Shown piece by piece: positions 33,300 to 42,397 of a stretch of 64,000 nt of DNA (positions are counted from its first letter, which is position 1; the number at the start of each line of letters is the position of its first letter). The stretch is from positions 1 through 64,000 of the forward strand of contig JAPPMU010000049.1 in the NCBI GenBank assembly GCA_028873965.1, read 5' to 3'. Position numbers and translations under genes: made by a program. This stretch comes from Chloroflexota bacterium (lineage in GTDB: Bacteria > Chloroflexota > Dehalococcoidia > Lucifugimonadales > UBA3495). The notes under the pieces are model-generated. The model did no database searches and had not been told where the DNA came from. It saw only the letters and a program-made list of their open reading frames with translations.

Positions 33300-35615
33300 T
33301 TAGATTGACGCCCGTCGCAGGCGCAGGGAGTTGCTCACCACGCTGACCGAGCTGAACGCCATGGCCAGCGCGGCCAGGATGGGGTTGAGGAAACCGGCCT
33401 CGCCGAAGAAAAACACCAAGCCCGAAGGCACGCCGCCCAGCGCGGTGAACACCGGGTACAGCGCTCCGGCGGCAACCGGAATCAGCAGCGTGTTGTAGAA
33501 GAATGCCCAGAAGAGGTTTTGCCGAATGGTGCGCATGGTCGCCTTGGACATCTTCAGCGCGGTGGCAACGCCCATGAGATCGTCCCGCATCAGCGTAACG
33601 TCCGCCGTCTCCCGGGCGATGTCGGTACCGCCGCCCATGGCTATTCCGACGTTGGCGCGGGCCAGCGCCGGCGCGTCGTTTATCCCATCGCCGGCCATCG
33701 CCACCGTGTGTCCTTCCGCCTGCATTCCGGCGACGGCATCCGCCTTGTCAGCCGGCAGCATACCGGCGCGGTACCGGTTGATGCCGCACTGGGAAGCTAC
33801 TGCCGCGGCCACCTCCGGGCGGTCGCCGGAGAGCATCACCGTCCGCACCCCCAATTGATGCAGGGCCGCCACCGCGTCGGGCGCGCCGGGCTTCACCCGG
33901 TCGGCGACGGCGATTACGCCGATAGCCCGTCCGTCTCGGGCTACGAACATGGGCGTAGCTCCTCCTTCGGCGAGTTGTGTCGCCGCGGCGACAAGCTCGG
34001 CGTCGGTGGACGCGCCGACCTGTTCCATGAGCGAGGCGTTTCCGACCGCCACCCCTTGTTCGGCGACTACAGCGGTCACGCCCGCGCCGGCGTGGGCAAC
34101 GAAATCCGTGGACGGAGCGACCGCCAAACCGTCGGCTTGAACCCGTCGCAGCACCGCCTGACCAAGGGGGTGTTCCGACAGGGTTTCGACCGACGCCGCG
34201 CAACGCAGCACGTCGGTTGTGCGAACACCCGGTGCGGGCACGACGTCGGTGACCTCCGGTTGCCCCGTGGTCAGGGTTCCGGTTTTGTCCAGGGCAACGA
34301 CATCCACGCGATGGGCGGTTTCCAGCGCGGCGGCGCTCCGGATCAGGATGCCGCGCTCAGCGCTTCTGCCTACGCCCACGATGATGGCGGTGGGGGTTGC
34401 CAGACCCAGCGCGCACGGGCACGCGATGATAAACACGGCGACCAGGGTCAGCATTGCGTACCGCGCCGACGGGTCCGGCCCGAGGAACAACCACAGTACC
34501 GCCGCCGCCAGCGCGATCAAACCCACCGCCGGGACGAACCAGGCGGCGACGCGATCGGCCAGGCGCTGCACCGGGGCCGCCGAGCCCTGGGCCTCTTCCA
34601 CCAGCCGGATCACCTGGGCCAGCGTGGTGTCCGTGCCGACGCGGGTTGCCCGCATGAGAATCGCGCCGGCTCCGTTCAGGGCGCCGGCGAACACGGAGTC
34701 GCCGGTCGATTTATCGGCCGGGATGCTCTCCCCGGTGAGGGCGGACTGGTCAACCGTGGTGGTCCCGCTGGCCACCTCGCCATCAACCGGGATCTGCTCG
34801 CCCGGGCGTACGGCCAGGGTGTCCCCGGTTGCAACGCTTTCTACGGGCACATCCGATATGGACCCGTCCGCAGCCATGAGGTGGGCCGTTTGGGGCCGCA
34901 GATCCAGCAGCCGTTCGATTGCGCCGGAGGTGCGCGACAGGGCGCGGGCCTCAAGCCAGCGTCCCAGCAGGATCAGCGCGACGATTATGGCCGCCATGTC
35001 GAAGTGCAGCTGGTGCGCTCCGGGCGTCGCCAATGCGCCGGGAGCGAGCAGCGTCATCAGAACGACCACCACGCTGTAGCCGTATGCCACCGACGTGCCC
35101 AGGGCGATCAGCGTGTGCATGTTGGGCTGCAACCGCCGGATTCCGGCCCAGCCGGCGGTGTAGAACGACCATCCGGCCCACAGTTGCACCGGTGTCGCCA
35201 CCGCCCAAAGCAGCAGCGGATACCACCAGAGGGCCAACAGGCCGTGAGCCCAGGGCAGCGTCGGGAAACTTCCGAGCAGCAGCGCGCCTCCGCCCACCGC
35301 GGCCACGATCAGCCGGACCCTGACTCGCTTTTCCTCCCGCGCCCGCGGGCTAACGCCGCCGCCGGTGGTCGATGGCGGATTGGTATCCAGGCGGTATCCA
35401 GCATCTGCGACTGCCCGGGCCAACGTTTCCATATCGGGAGACGCGGAGCCTGCATCGTCGTCCAGGCTGATCGTCGCCCGCTCGGTCGCCAGGTTGACGC
35501 TGACCTCGGCCACGCCGTCCACGGAGCGCAGGGCTTCGCCCACGTGGTACACGCACGCCGCGCACGTCATCCCGGCGACGGGGAGAACCAGGGTGTTTGG
35601 TGACAATTGGGGCAT
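33300..35615 (-). CDS. copA: Copper-translocating P-type ATPase (CopA-like)
   Basis: 771 residues. One N-terminal heavy-metal domain with GMTCAACVYHV (residues 15-25), eight membrane helices, the CPC ion site in IIACPCALGLATPTAI, the phosphorylation loop DKTGTLTTG and the hinge GDGINDAPALA are all seen. The CPC motif and the HP dipeptide in the nucleotide domain (SEHPLGQAV) mark a P1B-1 Cu+ exporter. It protects the cytoplasm from copper. Start ATG 35615. Neighbours include the YHS protein. Cu(I) over Ag(I) or others is from motif rules. Confidence 0.94.
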   Translation of the reverse strand: MPQLSPNTLVLPVAGMTCAACVYHVGEALRSVDGVAEVSVNLATERATISLDDDAGSASPDMETLARAVADAGYRLDTNPPSTTGGGVSPRAREEKRVRVRLIVAAVGGGALLLGSFPTLPWAHGLLALWWYPLLLWAVATPVQLWAGWSFYTAGWAGIRRLQPNMHTLIALGTSVAYGYSVVVVLMTLLAPGALATPGAHQLHFDMAAIIVALILLGRWLEARALSRTSGAIERLLDLRPQTAHLMAADGSISDVPVESVATGDTLAVRPGEQIPVDGEVASGTTTVDQSALTGESIPADKSTGDSVFAGALNGAGAILMRATRVGTDTTLAQVIRLVEEAQGSAAPVQRLADRVAAWFVPAVGLIALAAAVLWLFLGPDPSARYAMLTLVAVFIIACPCALGLATPTAIIVGVGRSAERGILIRSAAALETAHRVDVVALDKTGTLTTGQPEVTDVVPAPGVRTTDVLRCAASVETLSEHPLGQAVLRRVQADGLAVAPSTDFVAHAGAGVTAVVAEQGVAVGNASLMEQVGASTDAELVAAATQLAEGGATPMFVARDGRAIGVIAVADRVKPGAPDAVAALHQLGVRTVMLSGDRPEVAAAVASQCGINRYRAGMLPADKADAVAGMQAEGHTVAMAGDGINDAPALARANVGIAMGGGTDIARETADVTLMRDDLMGVATALKMSKATMRTIRQNLFWAFFYNTLLIPVAAGALYPVFTALGGVPSGLVFFFGEAGFLNPILAALAMAFSSVSVVSNSLRLRRASI

Positions 35616-35791
35616 GGTGTCGCGTCGTCGGTGCGGGCAAGGATTGTGCGGAGGTTGCCGTCTTCATTGTAGCAGCGGCGATGTTTCCTGGGCAGGAACA
35701 TCTGCTCTCGCCCGGTGCGGCGGCGCGGGCTTGGCAGAGCTCCGATCGCCGTGGCCGGTTGCCTCCGGGAAGCGTCAGGATCCTCAAGATT

Positions 35792-35959
35792 TAGGGCGCG
35801 TCGTCAAATTATCTCGTCATTCCTGCGGAAGCAGGGATCCAGGCGTTTCCGTGTCAAAATCGTTCTGACACAGCAAGCGATTCTGGATTCCCGCTTTCGC
35901 GGGAATGACGGAAACGGAGCGGTTTGACACTTGGAAACTCAATTTGACGACACGCCCTA
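35792..35959. mobile_element. MITE-2 (AGGGCGyGTCGTCAAATT ends), single copy
   Basis: A 166-bp element at 35793-35958: left end AGGGCGCGTCGTCAAATT, right end the complement of AGGGCGTGTCGTCAAATT (17 of 18). TA flanks both ends (35792-35793, 35958-35959), compatible with a TA target duplication as in IS630/mariner-like elements. The centre holds the palindrome TTCCTGCGGAAGCAGG and CCCGCTTTCGCGGGAATGACG. Non-coding. Only one copy is in the window, so the boundary is less certain than for MITE-1. Confidence 0.7.
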
Positions 35960-35985
35960 GCCTGTGCAGTCGGCGACGTATTGTT

Positions 35986-37584
35986 CTACCCCGCAACCGT
36001 CGCCGTTTCCCGCCGCTCCCCCTGGAAGTCGCGGGTTAGCTGGGCGAGGAGGAAGAAGATGTTTTCCACGGCGTTGGTGGCTTCTACGATGATACGGTGG
36101 CGGCCGTCGTCTTCCTCGGGGGCCATGGCCAGGTAGCGGGCGCGGACGTCCTGCATCAGGCTGCGGCGGTCGCCCATCACCTGCTCGACGAAGGCCCAGG
36201 AGTCGGGATCGTCCTCTTCCAGGGCGTCCAGGAAGATGAGCAGGGCGGCGTCGGTGCCCTCGACCACGCTGATCTGGAACATTTCCAGCGTGTCGTCCTC
36301 GGGCAGGTCGCGCAGCAGGTCGGGCAGGGTGGAGAATTGCTCCTCCAGCCAGGTGATAAGTTTCTGCCGGCTCAGCACGGTGTTGCGGCGTTCGCTGTCC
36401 TGCCCCGGGTTGCGCTGCCCCAGTTCGGTGAGGAACTCCTCGATGCGTCCATTGACCTCCAGAGTGGACTGGCGGACGGCGCCCAGGGGCTGCCCCATGC
36501 GGGCCTGCTCCAGGTACTCGGAGAACCGGCCCAGCACGCGCTTCTGCTCCAGATGGGCCAGGTCCAGGGCCGTGGCCACGTCGTCGATGGCCTGGTCGTG
36601 GATGAACTGGGGACGCGACCGCTCCTCCTCGGCGCTGGCCGGCCAGATCCGGGCGAAGAGCCGCATGGTCCAATCGGGCGCGGACAGCACCACGATGCGC
36701 GACGGCATACCGAAGACGATTACCGCCAGCGCCATCTGCGGGCCCAGTCCGATGTCCGGCCAAGTCACCAGGGCCTTCACCAACGGCACCTGCGCGTACA
36801 CCTCTACATACAGGAGTATCACCAGGATAATTGCCGAGAAGAAGACCTGGAACGCCCAGAACATGCCCAGCTGCCGGGCGGTGCCGCTCAGGCCCGAGGA
36901 GACCACGATGACGCTGATGGCCAGCCCCACGTAGGAGCCGTAGATGTACATCAGCACCTGCTCCACTCCCACCAACTGGGCGGCGGCCAACCCGATGCCA
37001 AAGGCCACCACCGGCACCAGCGCCTGCACGATGAAGGTGAGCAGCGCCCCCAGGATGAAGGACAGCAGGATAGACTCCGCCGAGATCTCCAGGCCGGCCT
37101 GGAACCAGGCCTGGTCGGCCAGGGGTTGGGCTGATTCTTTGATCAGGACGAGACCGAAGAGCAGGGCCGCCACGCCGAAGAGCATGGCGCCGGCCTCCCG
37201 GTAGTTGCCCCGGTTCATACGGGTGATGATGACGCCACCCACGCCGATGCCGTACAGCGCGGCCACGCGGATGTCCACCGTCACGATGAAGAGGATGAGG
37301 CCGACACCCATCTGCGCGCCCAGGGCGATGGGATAGCCCTGCTTGGCCGAGATCAGGCCCGACCGCAGCATGCTGATGGTGATGAACGTGACCGCCGGCG
37401 AGGACTGGGTGATGGCGCCGGCCAGGGTGCCCCAGCCGAAGGCGGCGAAGCGGTTGTCGGCCAGGCGGCTGGCCAGCACCCGCAGGCGCGGCCCCACCAC
37501 CGTCTTGAGGTTCTCGGAAAGGAGCCACATCCCAAAGAACAGCAGCCCAACGCCGCCGAGGATGCCACCCAGCACTGCAATCAT
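35986..37584 (-). CDS. Na/phosphate cotransporter family protein with PhoU-like domain
   Basis: 532 residues. The N-terminal 310 residues form repeated membrane segments of the NptA/PNaS type: LGGILGGVGLLFFGMWLLSENL, AITQSSPAVTFITISML (QSS repeat), then a second set. The C-terminal 200 residues are helical, charged and PhoU-like (LAHLEQKRVLGRFSEYLEQARMG). Such proteins transport inorganic phosphate with Na+. ATG at 37584. It lies just downstream (in transcription, upstream in coordinate) of MITE-2. Confidence 0.88.
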   Translation of the reverse strand: MIAVLGGILGGVGLLFFGMWLLSENLKTVVGPRLRVLASRLADNRFAAFGWGTLAGAITQSSPAVTFITISMLRSGLISAKQGYPIALGAQMGVGLILFIVTVDIRVAALYGIGVGGVIITRMNRGNYREAGAMLFGVAALLFGLVLIKESAQPLADQAWFQAGLEISAESILLSFILGALLTFIVQALVPVVAFGIGLAAAQLVGVEQVLMYIYGSYVGLAISVIVVSSGLSGTARQLGMFWAFQVFFSAIILVILLYVEVYAQVPLVKALVTWPDIGLGPQMALAVIVFGMPSRIVVLSAPDWTMRLFARIWPASAEEERSRPQFIHDQAIDDVATALDLAHLEQKRVLGRFSEYLEQARMGQPLGAVRQSTLEVNGRIEEFLTELGQRNPGQDSERRNTVLSRQKLITWLEEQFSTLPDLLRDLPEDDTLEMFQISVVEGTDAALLIFLDALEEDDPDSWAFVEQVMGDRRSLMQDVRARYLAMAPEEDDGRHRIIVEATNAVENIFFLLAQLTRDFQGERRETATVAG

Positions 37585-37652
37585 CCGTCGCTCCTTCCTG
37601 CAACCGTCGTCGCTGCGCTTTTAGATTTGAGACCGGGAGAGTTACCCGCGGG

Positions 37653-38273
37653 TCAATCTCCGTTGCGGGGAACCGGTTTGCCGTTTCGGATCACAATGTC
37701 CGGTCTGCTGAACACTGCGGCGTTCCTGAACCTGGTCGCTGGTCTGATCACGCCAAACGTATGAGTGCGGCCTCCGCCGGCGGCGCCGGCCGCGCTCCCT
37801 TCGTACTTCCAATCAGACGCCTCAAGGAAAGCCAGGTGAACGCGCCAGATCAGCACGTGCTTGCCAGGCTCGATGGTACCTGTTGGATCAACCAGATAGC
37901 GGAAGACGCAGTACCAACCGGCGTGGTTGTAGTGAGCTTGCAGTGCCCAGGGGCGGAGGCTGGCTTTAATTTCGAGAGAGTCGCCAGGTGAGGGAGGGTC
38001 CGACGAGCCTCGAAGTTTCAGGTCGGGAAAACGCTGCTGCGCCACGTCAGCGTGTCGCGGTTTTTCGTAAACCGTCAGGAAGGAGAATGCCCGGGCCGCG
38101 AAAATACCCACCAACGCACTGAACACATTTGCCTGCTCGAAATATATTTCTACAAACTGTTCAGCTTCGTTTTCCACTGAGTCAATTACACGTCTCAATT
38201 GACCCACTGTCAAGCCGGAAGGCAGCGCAACATCCCGATCAAACCAACTGTCAGGGGGGCTAGGGCTAATCAT
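37653..38273 (-). CDS. Putative type II restriction endonuclease
   Basis: 206 residues, no family recognised. It overlaps the methyltransferase gene by eight bases. GDSLEIKASLRPW gives the E-x-K half of a PD-(D/E)XK nuclease site, with an upstream Asp in PDLKLRG; SDPPSPGDSLEIK spans the expected strand. A Gly/Ala-rich loop and HxF segments follow. The call rests mainly on the methylase partner and this motif. Confidence 0.6.
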   Translation of the reverse strand: MISPSPPDSWFDRDVALPSGLTVGQLRRVIDSVENEAEQFVEIYFEQANVFSALVGIFAARAFSFLTVYEKPRHADVAQQRFPDLKLRGSSDPPSPGDSLEIKASLRPWALQAHYNHAGWYCVFRYLVDPTGTIEPGKHVLIWRVHLAFLEASDWKYEGSAAGAAGGGRTHTFGVIRPATRFRNAAVFSRPDIVIRNGKPVPRNGD

Positions 38274-39162
38274 CTTGCAGCTGTGTCAACAGAGGAACCG
38301 CCCGCCGCGCCATAGCGTGATATTCGGGCGATGCTTCGATGCCGATGGCGTGCAGGCCGGAGGCCCGGGCGGCGGCGACGGTAGAGCCCGAGCCCATGAA
38401 CGGGTCAAGGATGGTTCCCGTGCCCAGAGGCAGCGCCGCTCGCGTCAGTTGCCGCATCAGTCTCTGGGGTTTCAGCGACGGATGCGGAGCAATCCGTCGC
38501 TCCGCTTTGGACGCTGGCGGGCATGTGATGACGTCCCAGAATGGCTGCTCATCGGAGATGCGGCGAAGACCTCCGACCCCCCATTGTCGCAGGTTGTCCT
38601 GCACGCGTCCTTCGATGGGTTTGCGGAACAGCCCCCAAGGCTCCCAACCCGAACGTGGCATCACCGACACGTCAGGAAACTCTTCGTGTGCGCCCTTGGG
38701 CCGGTCGCCGCCGCGCAGGGTCTTCACGATGCGCACGATTTCGCCGCGCTTTTCGAAACCGGCTTCCAGCATAGGCCCATACACATGATGCGACAGCAAC
38801 GGGTTGGTGGCAATGAATACGTGCGCGCCCGGCACCAGAACGCGCATCAGCAGTGGCGCTAATCGACTGAAAAACTGTTGCAGGCCATCCTCTTCCGTCG
38901 GCGTGAGCACCGTGAAACGTGGCACCGGATTGCGCTGCGCGCCGTCAAAACTCGGCGGGATACGCCAGACGCCGCCGGACCCGTTCTTCCGCTTGTCCAG
39001 TTGCTCCGGCTGGTATTCAACCAGCCCGTAAGGCGGGTCGGTGACGACCGCATGGATCGACGCCGGTTCGGCTGTCGCCAACCACTCGAAGGCATCGGCG
39101 TGGATCAGGTCTGCGTCGCCGGGCTCAGTGGTGAAGTTTTGCAGTTCCGGCTGGACAACCAT
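38266..39162 (-). CDS. Site-specific DNA methyltransferase (beta class, type II)
   Basis: 298 residues. Motif IV DPPYGL (about residue 43) precedes motif I DPFMGSGSTVAAA near the C-terminus, the circular order of beta-class N6-adenine or N4-cytosine methyltransferases. HPSLKPQRLMRQL is typical of the same group. The ATG at 39162 follows GGAGGG. The start precedes the endonuclease gene in an operon. Recognition sequence unknown. It protects the host from the partner nuclease and often travels with phages, here beside the prophage remnant. Confidence 0.88.
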   Translation of the reverse strand: MVVQPELQNFTTEPGDADLIHADAFEWLATAEPASIHAVVTDPPYGLVEYQPEQLDKRKNGSGGVWRIPPSFDGAQRNPVPRFTVLTPTEEDGLQQFFSRLAPLLMRVLVPGAHVFIATNPLLSHHVYGPMLEAGFEKRGEIVRIVKTLRGGDRPKGAHEEFPDVSVMPRSGWEPWGLFRKPIEGRVQDNLRQWGVGGLRRISDEQPFWDVITCPPASKAERRIAPHPSLKPQRLMRQLTRAALPLGTGTILDPFMGSGSTVAAARASGLHAIGIEASPEYHAMARRAVPLLTQLQDD

Positions 39163-39210
39163 GGGAGCCCTCCGAGGTTGGCGTAGCATAGCGCAGGGCC
39201 GTAATGCTGT

Positions 39211-40461
39211 CTATTGACCGCCCGCCGGCCGGTCGCCCCAGGGCACCTCGGGCAGGTTCCGCTCCCGGCGCACCTCGTTGATGGTGAGGACGCCGCGATC
39301 CAGCAGCGCCGACTCCCGCTGCACCCGGTTGTTCTCGTCCTCCTGCAACGCCTCGATGGTTGACAGGTCGAACTCCACCGACAGCTGCGGGTAGCCGAGC
39401 CGGGGCAGCAGCATCCGGTTCAGCTGCTCCTCCAGGAACCGCACCTCCGGCACCACGGTGTTGCGCCAGAACATACGCTCCGACGCCTGGACGTTGGCGT
39501 AGGTGGCGCGCTCGAAGTCGCCCAGCAGCAGCTTGGGCACCCCGTAGGTCCGGCTGACCTCCTCCAGGCTCCAGCGGAGGCCCTGGATGAAGTCGATGTC
39601 GCGGTGGGACAGGCCCAGCGTCTTCACGTCGCGCACCGCCGACGCCACCGCCGGCCGGTTGGCGTTGGCCGAACCCTGGTGGCGCATTTCCCACCGCGTG
39701 TAGAACTCCTCCAATTCCGTCTCGCTCATCTCCTCGTTGGTCAGCAGCAGGAAATCAGGCCGCGCCGAGTTGCGCAGCAGGTGCCGGTTGAAGCGCAACC
39801 CCTCGTGGCCCATGTCGGCGGAGAGCCGCGCCGGCGCCAGCGGCGACAGGCCGGCCAGCTCCTCCAGCGGGTTGAAGTAGCGCAGCCACACGATCTCGTC
39901 GGGCGTGTAGGCCACCGGCTCCGTTGTCGAAGAGCTCGGCCCGCGGTACACGAAGCCGCGCACGTAGCGCTGCCGGTCCGGCAGCACGGCGACGCGGTCG
40001 GGACGCAGGGGCCACAGCTCCGGCTGGCCGTCCTCGTCGCGCTCGATGGCCCAGAAGGCCGCGCCCCACAGGCAGAGGTGGGTTTCCGTCGCCCGCCACA
40101 GGTCGGCGCGGGTGTGCCACGGGTTCACCCGGTCCAGCAGACGCGCCACCGGATGCGACGGCTCCACCGCCGTCCTGCGGCCGCCGGTTTCGCCGGTGCG
40201 GTACACGCGCAGCGGCGGCCGGGTCAGGGCGTCGGCGCGCAGCTTGATGGCAGCGTACACCGACGGCGACGTCGCCATGTACCGCCCGTACTCCGGCCGC
40301 GCCCAGCCGCCGCCGGCGTCGGTCGCCAGGCCGGCCAGCCGCTCGTCCGCGGGCAGCCGGTCCGCCAGCGCGGCGCGATTGGCTCGTTGCACTACCCTGG
40401 TGTCCGCAACGTTCCGCCGGCCGACCCGAACGGAGCGCAGCATCTTGCCCAGTTTTACCAT
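39211..40461 (-). CDS. Phage portal protein (HK97-like)
   Basis: 416 residues. The N-terminal SPSVYAAIKLRADALTRPPLRVYR, the RVAVLPDRQRYVRGFVY and EIVWLRYFNP strands, and the conserved FERATYANVQASERMFWRNTVVPEVRFLEEQLNRML clip-stem region define an HK97-type portal. The portal forms the 12-mer at the capsid vertex. The ATG at 40461 follows AAGGAGAG. No prohead protease or major capsid gene follows; the MTase is next, so the phage unit is incomplete. Confidence 0.9.
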   Translation of the reverse strand: MVKLGKMLRSVRVGRRNVADTRVVQRANRAALADRLPADERLAGLATDAGGGWARPEYGRYMATSPSVYAAIKLRADALTRPPLRVYRTGETGGRRTAVEPSHPVARLLDRVNPWHTRADLWRATETHLCLWGAAFWAIERDEDGQPELWPLRPDRVAVLPDRQRYVRGFVYRGPSSSTTEPVAYTPDEIVWLRYFNPLEELAGLSPLAPARLSADMGHEGLRFNRHLLRNSARPDFLLLTNEEMSETELEEFYTRWEMRHQGSANANRPAVASAVRDVKTLGLSHRDIDFIQGLRWSLEEVSRTYGVPKLLLGDFERATYANVQASERMFWRNTVVPEVRFLEEQLNRMLLPRLGYPQLSVEFDLSTIEALQEDENNRVQRESALLDRGVLTINEVRRERNLPEVPWGDRPAGGQ

Positions 40462-40482
40462 GTTTGTTCTCTCCTTGGTATT

Positions 40483-40593
40483 GTCAGAAGCAGGATGCAC
40501 CGGATTTGGGGGATGTACAGGATTTGGGGGCAGACGCTCACCACGGCATTTCATCCTGATAATCCTCGCAATCCCGAAAATCCTGCTTCTGAC
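40483..40593. repeat. Palindromic repeat family A, copy 2
   Basis: 111 bases between perfect 14-base inverted ends GTCAGAAGCAGGAT / ATCCTGCTTCTGAC, between the portal and terminase genes. Confidence 0.88.
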
Positions 40594-40604
40594 GCTCTCC
40601 CTTA

Positions 40605-41936
40605 TTAAAGGAACAGGTCCCGCATCCAGCGGGGGTGTTCGATCATGGGGCCGGTGTCCAGGAAGGCCAGCATCAGGGCGTCGGCCTTGTCCGGCGAGGG
40701 GAGGCCGCGGCTTTTCATGCTGTCCTTGCTCTCCATCAGCACCTTGCCCCGGCTGTTGTACCGGTAGCGCAGCGACGCCAGCTCGCCGATCAGCTCCGCG
40801 TCCCGGGGGATGCGGATCCGGTGGTCGCGGAACCTCCGCGCCAGGGTCCAGTAGCCCTCCGCCCGCAGGTTGGCGCAGACCATCTCATCGGCCACCGGCG
40901 CAGCGGACCCGTTGAACCCGTACACGGCGAACTCCTGCTCCCGCAGGATGTCCACCACGCCGGCGCCGAGGCCGGTTTCGTCCACGTTCACCTGCTGCGG
41001 ATGATGGTCCTGCGCCGACGCCACGATCAGTCCGGTGGTCGCCGTGGTGGGGAACCCGTGGCGCACCTTCACGTCCACCACCACGTCGCCCCGCCGCACC
41101 ATGATGACGGTGCGGTCCACGCCGTAGCGGGCCACGTCCACGCCCAGGATCACCGGCTCGTACCCGCCCGTGGCCGGCGGAACCTCGCCCAGCGGATACG
41201 TGGCGTCGTCGATGTCGGAGATGGCGATCAGGTTGTCCTCGCCGCGGTCGGGGAACTCGCCCATGACCCGCGCCTTGAACATCTCGCTGTTCTCGCCCCA
41301 CATCGCCCGCCGCTCTTCCACCCAGGCCGGCGTGGTCAGGCCGGGGATGGCGATCTTGCCCTTCACCACGTTGGGCGACTCCAGGGCCGACATGGTGATG
41401 GTCTCGTAGATGCCGCTCTCCCGGTGAAAGGCGCGGTGGAACCCGCCCGAGGTGGTCGTCGGGTTGCCGATGAGCAGCAGCGTGGGGTGGGCCGAGGTCA
41501 TCACCGCCTCCACCGCCTCGTAGATGGGCTCGGCGACGCCCTCGGCCTCGTCCACCACCACGAACATGTTCTCGCAGTGGAAGCCCTGGAACTGGTCGGC
41601 GTCGTTGGCCGACAGGCCCAGGGCGTAGCGGTCGTCGGCCAGTTCCCAGCGGGTGTCCAGCATGGTGCCGCCCAACGTGTCGGCGGCGTTGCGGTAGAGC
41701 CGGTGGATCTGCCGCCACAGCACGTGACGCACCTGCCGAAAGGTGGGCGCGGTGCTGAGCACGATGGCTGGGTCGTGGGCGTGGACGTACCACAGCACGG
41801 CCACGGCGGCGGTGAAGTCCTTGCCCAGGCCGTTGCCCGACTTCACCGCCACCCGACGCGAGCGCTCCACCGCCCGCAGAACCTCCTCCTGCTTCTCCCA
41901 CAGCGTCACGCCCAGGGTGTCCGAGGCGAACCGCAC
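40605..41936 (-). CDS. Phage terminase large subunit
   Basis: 443 residues from a GTG at 41936. The ATPase has Walker A SGNGLGKDFTAA, Walker B MFVVVDEAEGV and the coupling motif LLIGNPTTTSG. The nuclease domain begins LGVDVARYGVDRTVIMVRRG and continues with ESKDSMKSRGLPSPDKADALML. It packages phage DNA into proheads. The frame is open upstream to 42299 only by reading through the palindromic repeat at 41946-42033 and the antisense-frame of the zinc-ribbon gene, so that extension is unlikely to be real. Confidence 0.88.
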   Translation of the reverse strand: MRFASDTLGVTLWEKQEEVLRAVERSRRVAVKSGNGLGKDFTAAVAVLWYVHAHDPAIVLSTAPTFRQVRHVLWRQIHRLYRNAADTLGGTMLDTRWELADDRYALGLSANDADQFQGFHCENMFVVVDEAEGVAEPIYEAVEAVMTSAHPTLLLIGNPTTTSGGFHRAFHRESGIYETITMSALESPNVVKGKIAIPGLTTPAWVEERRAMWGENSEMFKARVMGEFPDRGEDNLIAISDIDDATYPLGEVPPATGGYEPVILGVDVARYGVDRTVIMVRRGDVVVDVKVRHGFPTTATTGLIVASAQDHHPQQVNVDETGLGAGVVDILREQEFAVYGFNGSAAPVADEMVCANLRAEGYWTLARRFRDHRIRIPRDAELIGELASLRYRYNSRGKVLMESKDSMKSRGLPSPDKADALMLAFLDTGPMIEHPRWMRDLFL

Positions 41937-41945
41937 CGGACCGTT

Positions 41946-42033
41946 GTCTGAATCAGGATTTGCCGGATTTGAGGATTGCCAGGATTTTTGCCAATCCGGT
42001 AAATCCCGTAATCTCGAAAATCCTGCTTCAGAC
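41946..42033. repeat. Palindromic repeat family A, copy 3
   Basis: 88 bases bounded by GTCTGAATCAGGATT and AATCCTGCTTCAGAC (14 of 15). The third base pair differs from the other copies on both ends in a compensating way (TCTGA against TCAGA), which argues for structure rather than sequence being retained. It lies between the zinc-ribbon and terminase genes. Confidence 0.82.
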
Positions 42034-42076
42034 GACTTTGAGACGGTTGCTACGACGTCCGTCCCATCCCGCCCCA

Positions 42077-42316
42077 CTAACGCGAAACGCCCGAGCCCGG
42101 CCGGCGGCGCACTGCGGCCACGGAGGCGAGCCGGCGCCGCGCCTCCTCGGGGTTGATTGGCGTCGCGGCCGGCTGCACGTTTTTGCCCCCGCCGTGTCCG
42201 TCCGGCGGGCTGAACAGGAAGCCGCAGTCCAGGCAGCGATACACCGTATGGTCTTCCCCGTCCAGTCGGGCCAGTTCCAGCAGTCGGTCGGAGTTGCAAC
42301 GACGACAGATCAGCAC
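42077..42316 (-). CDS. Small zinc-ribbon protein, phage-associated
   Basis: 79 residues from a GTG at 42316 (GAGAGG upstream). Cys4-Cys7 (ICRRC) and Cys28-Cys31 (RCLDCGF) make a zinc ribbon, with a Gly/Pro/Arg-rich tail. Located just upstream of the terminase, it may have a small-terminase or regulatory role; this is inferred from position only. Confidence 0.7.
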   Translation of the reverse strand: MLICRRCNSDRLLELARLDGEDHTVYRCLDCGFLFSPPDGHGGGKNVQPAATPINPEEARRRLASVAAVRRRPGSGVSR

Positions 42317-42397
42317 GGTTAACCTCTCTCTTGTGGCCGGAAATTGCAGAATGGCCAGGCCACGAGCCAATAGGTTATAGAACGTGTGTTCCATATG

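Noticed and set aside
33519-35603. A 694-codon plus-strand frame across the copper ATPase
   Set aside because: Complement of a clear P1B ATPase; low-complexity Arg/Gly/His composition and no domain.
35957-37603. A 548-codon minus-strand frame over the phosphate transporter
   Set aside because: It is a shifted frame of the true transporter gene at 35986-37584, which has the QSS repeats and PhoU region.
41937-42299. N-terminal extension of the terminase
   Set aside because: It would translate a palindromic repeat (41946-42033) and overlap the zinc-ribbon gene; the terminase domain begins just after GTG 41936.
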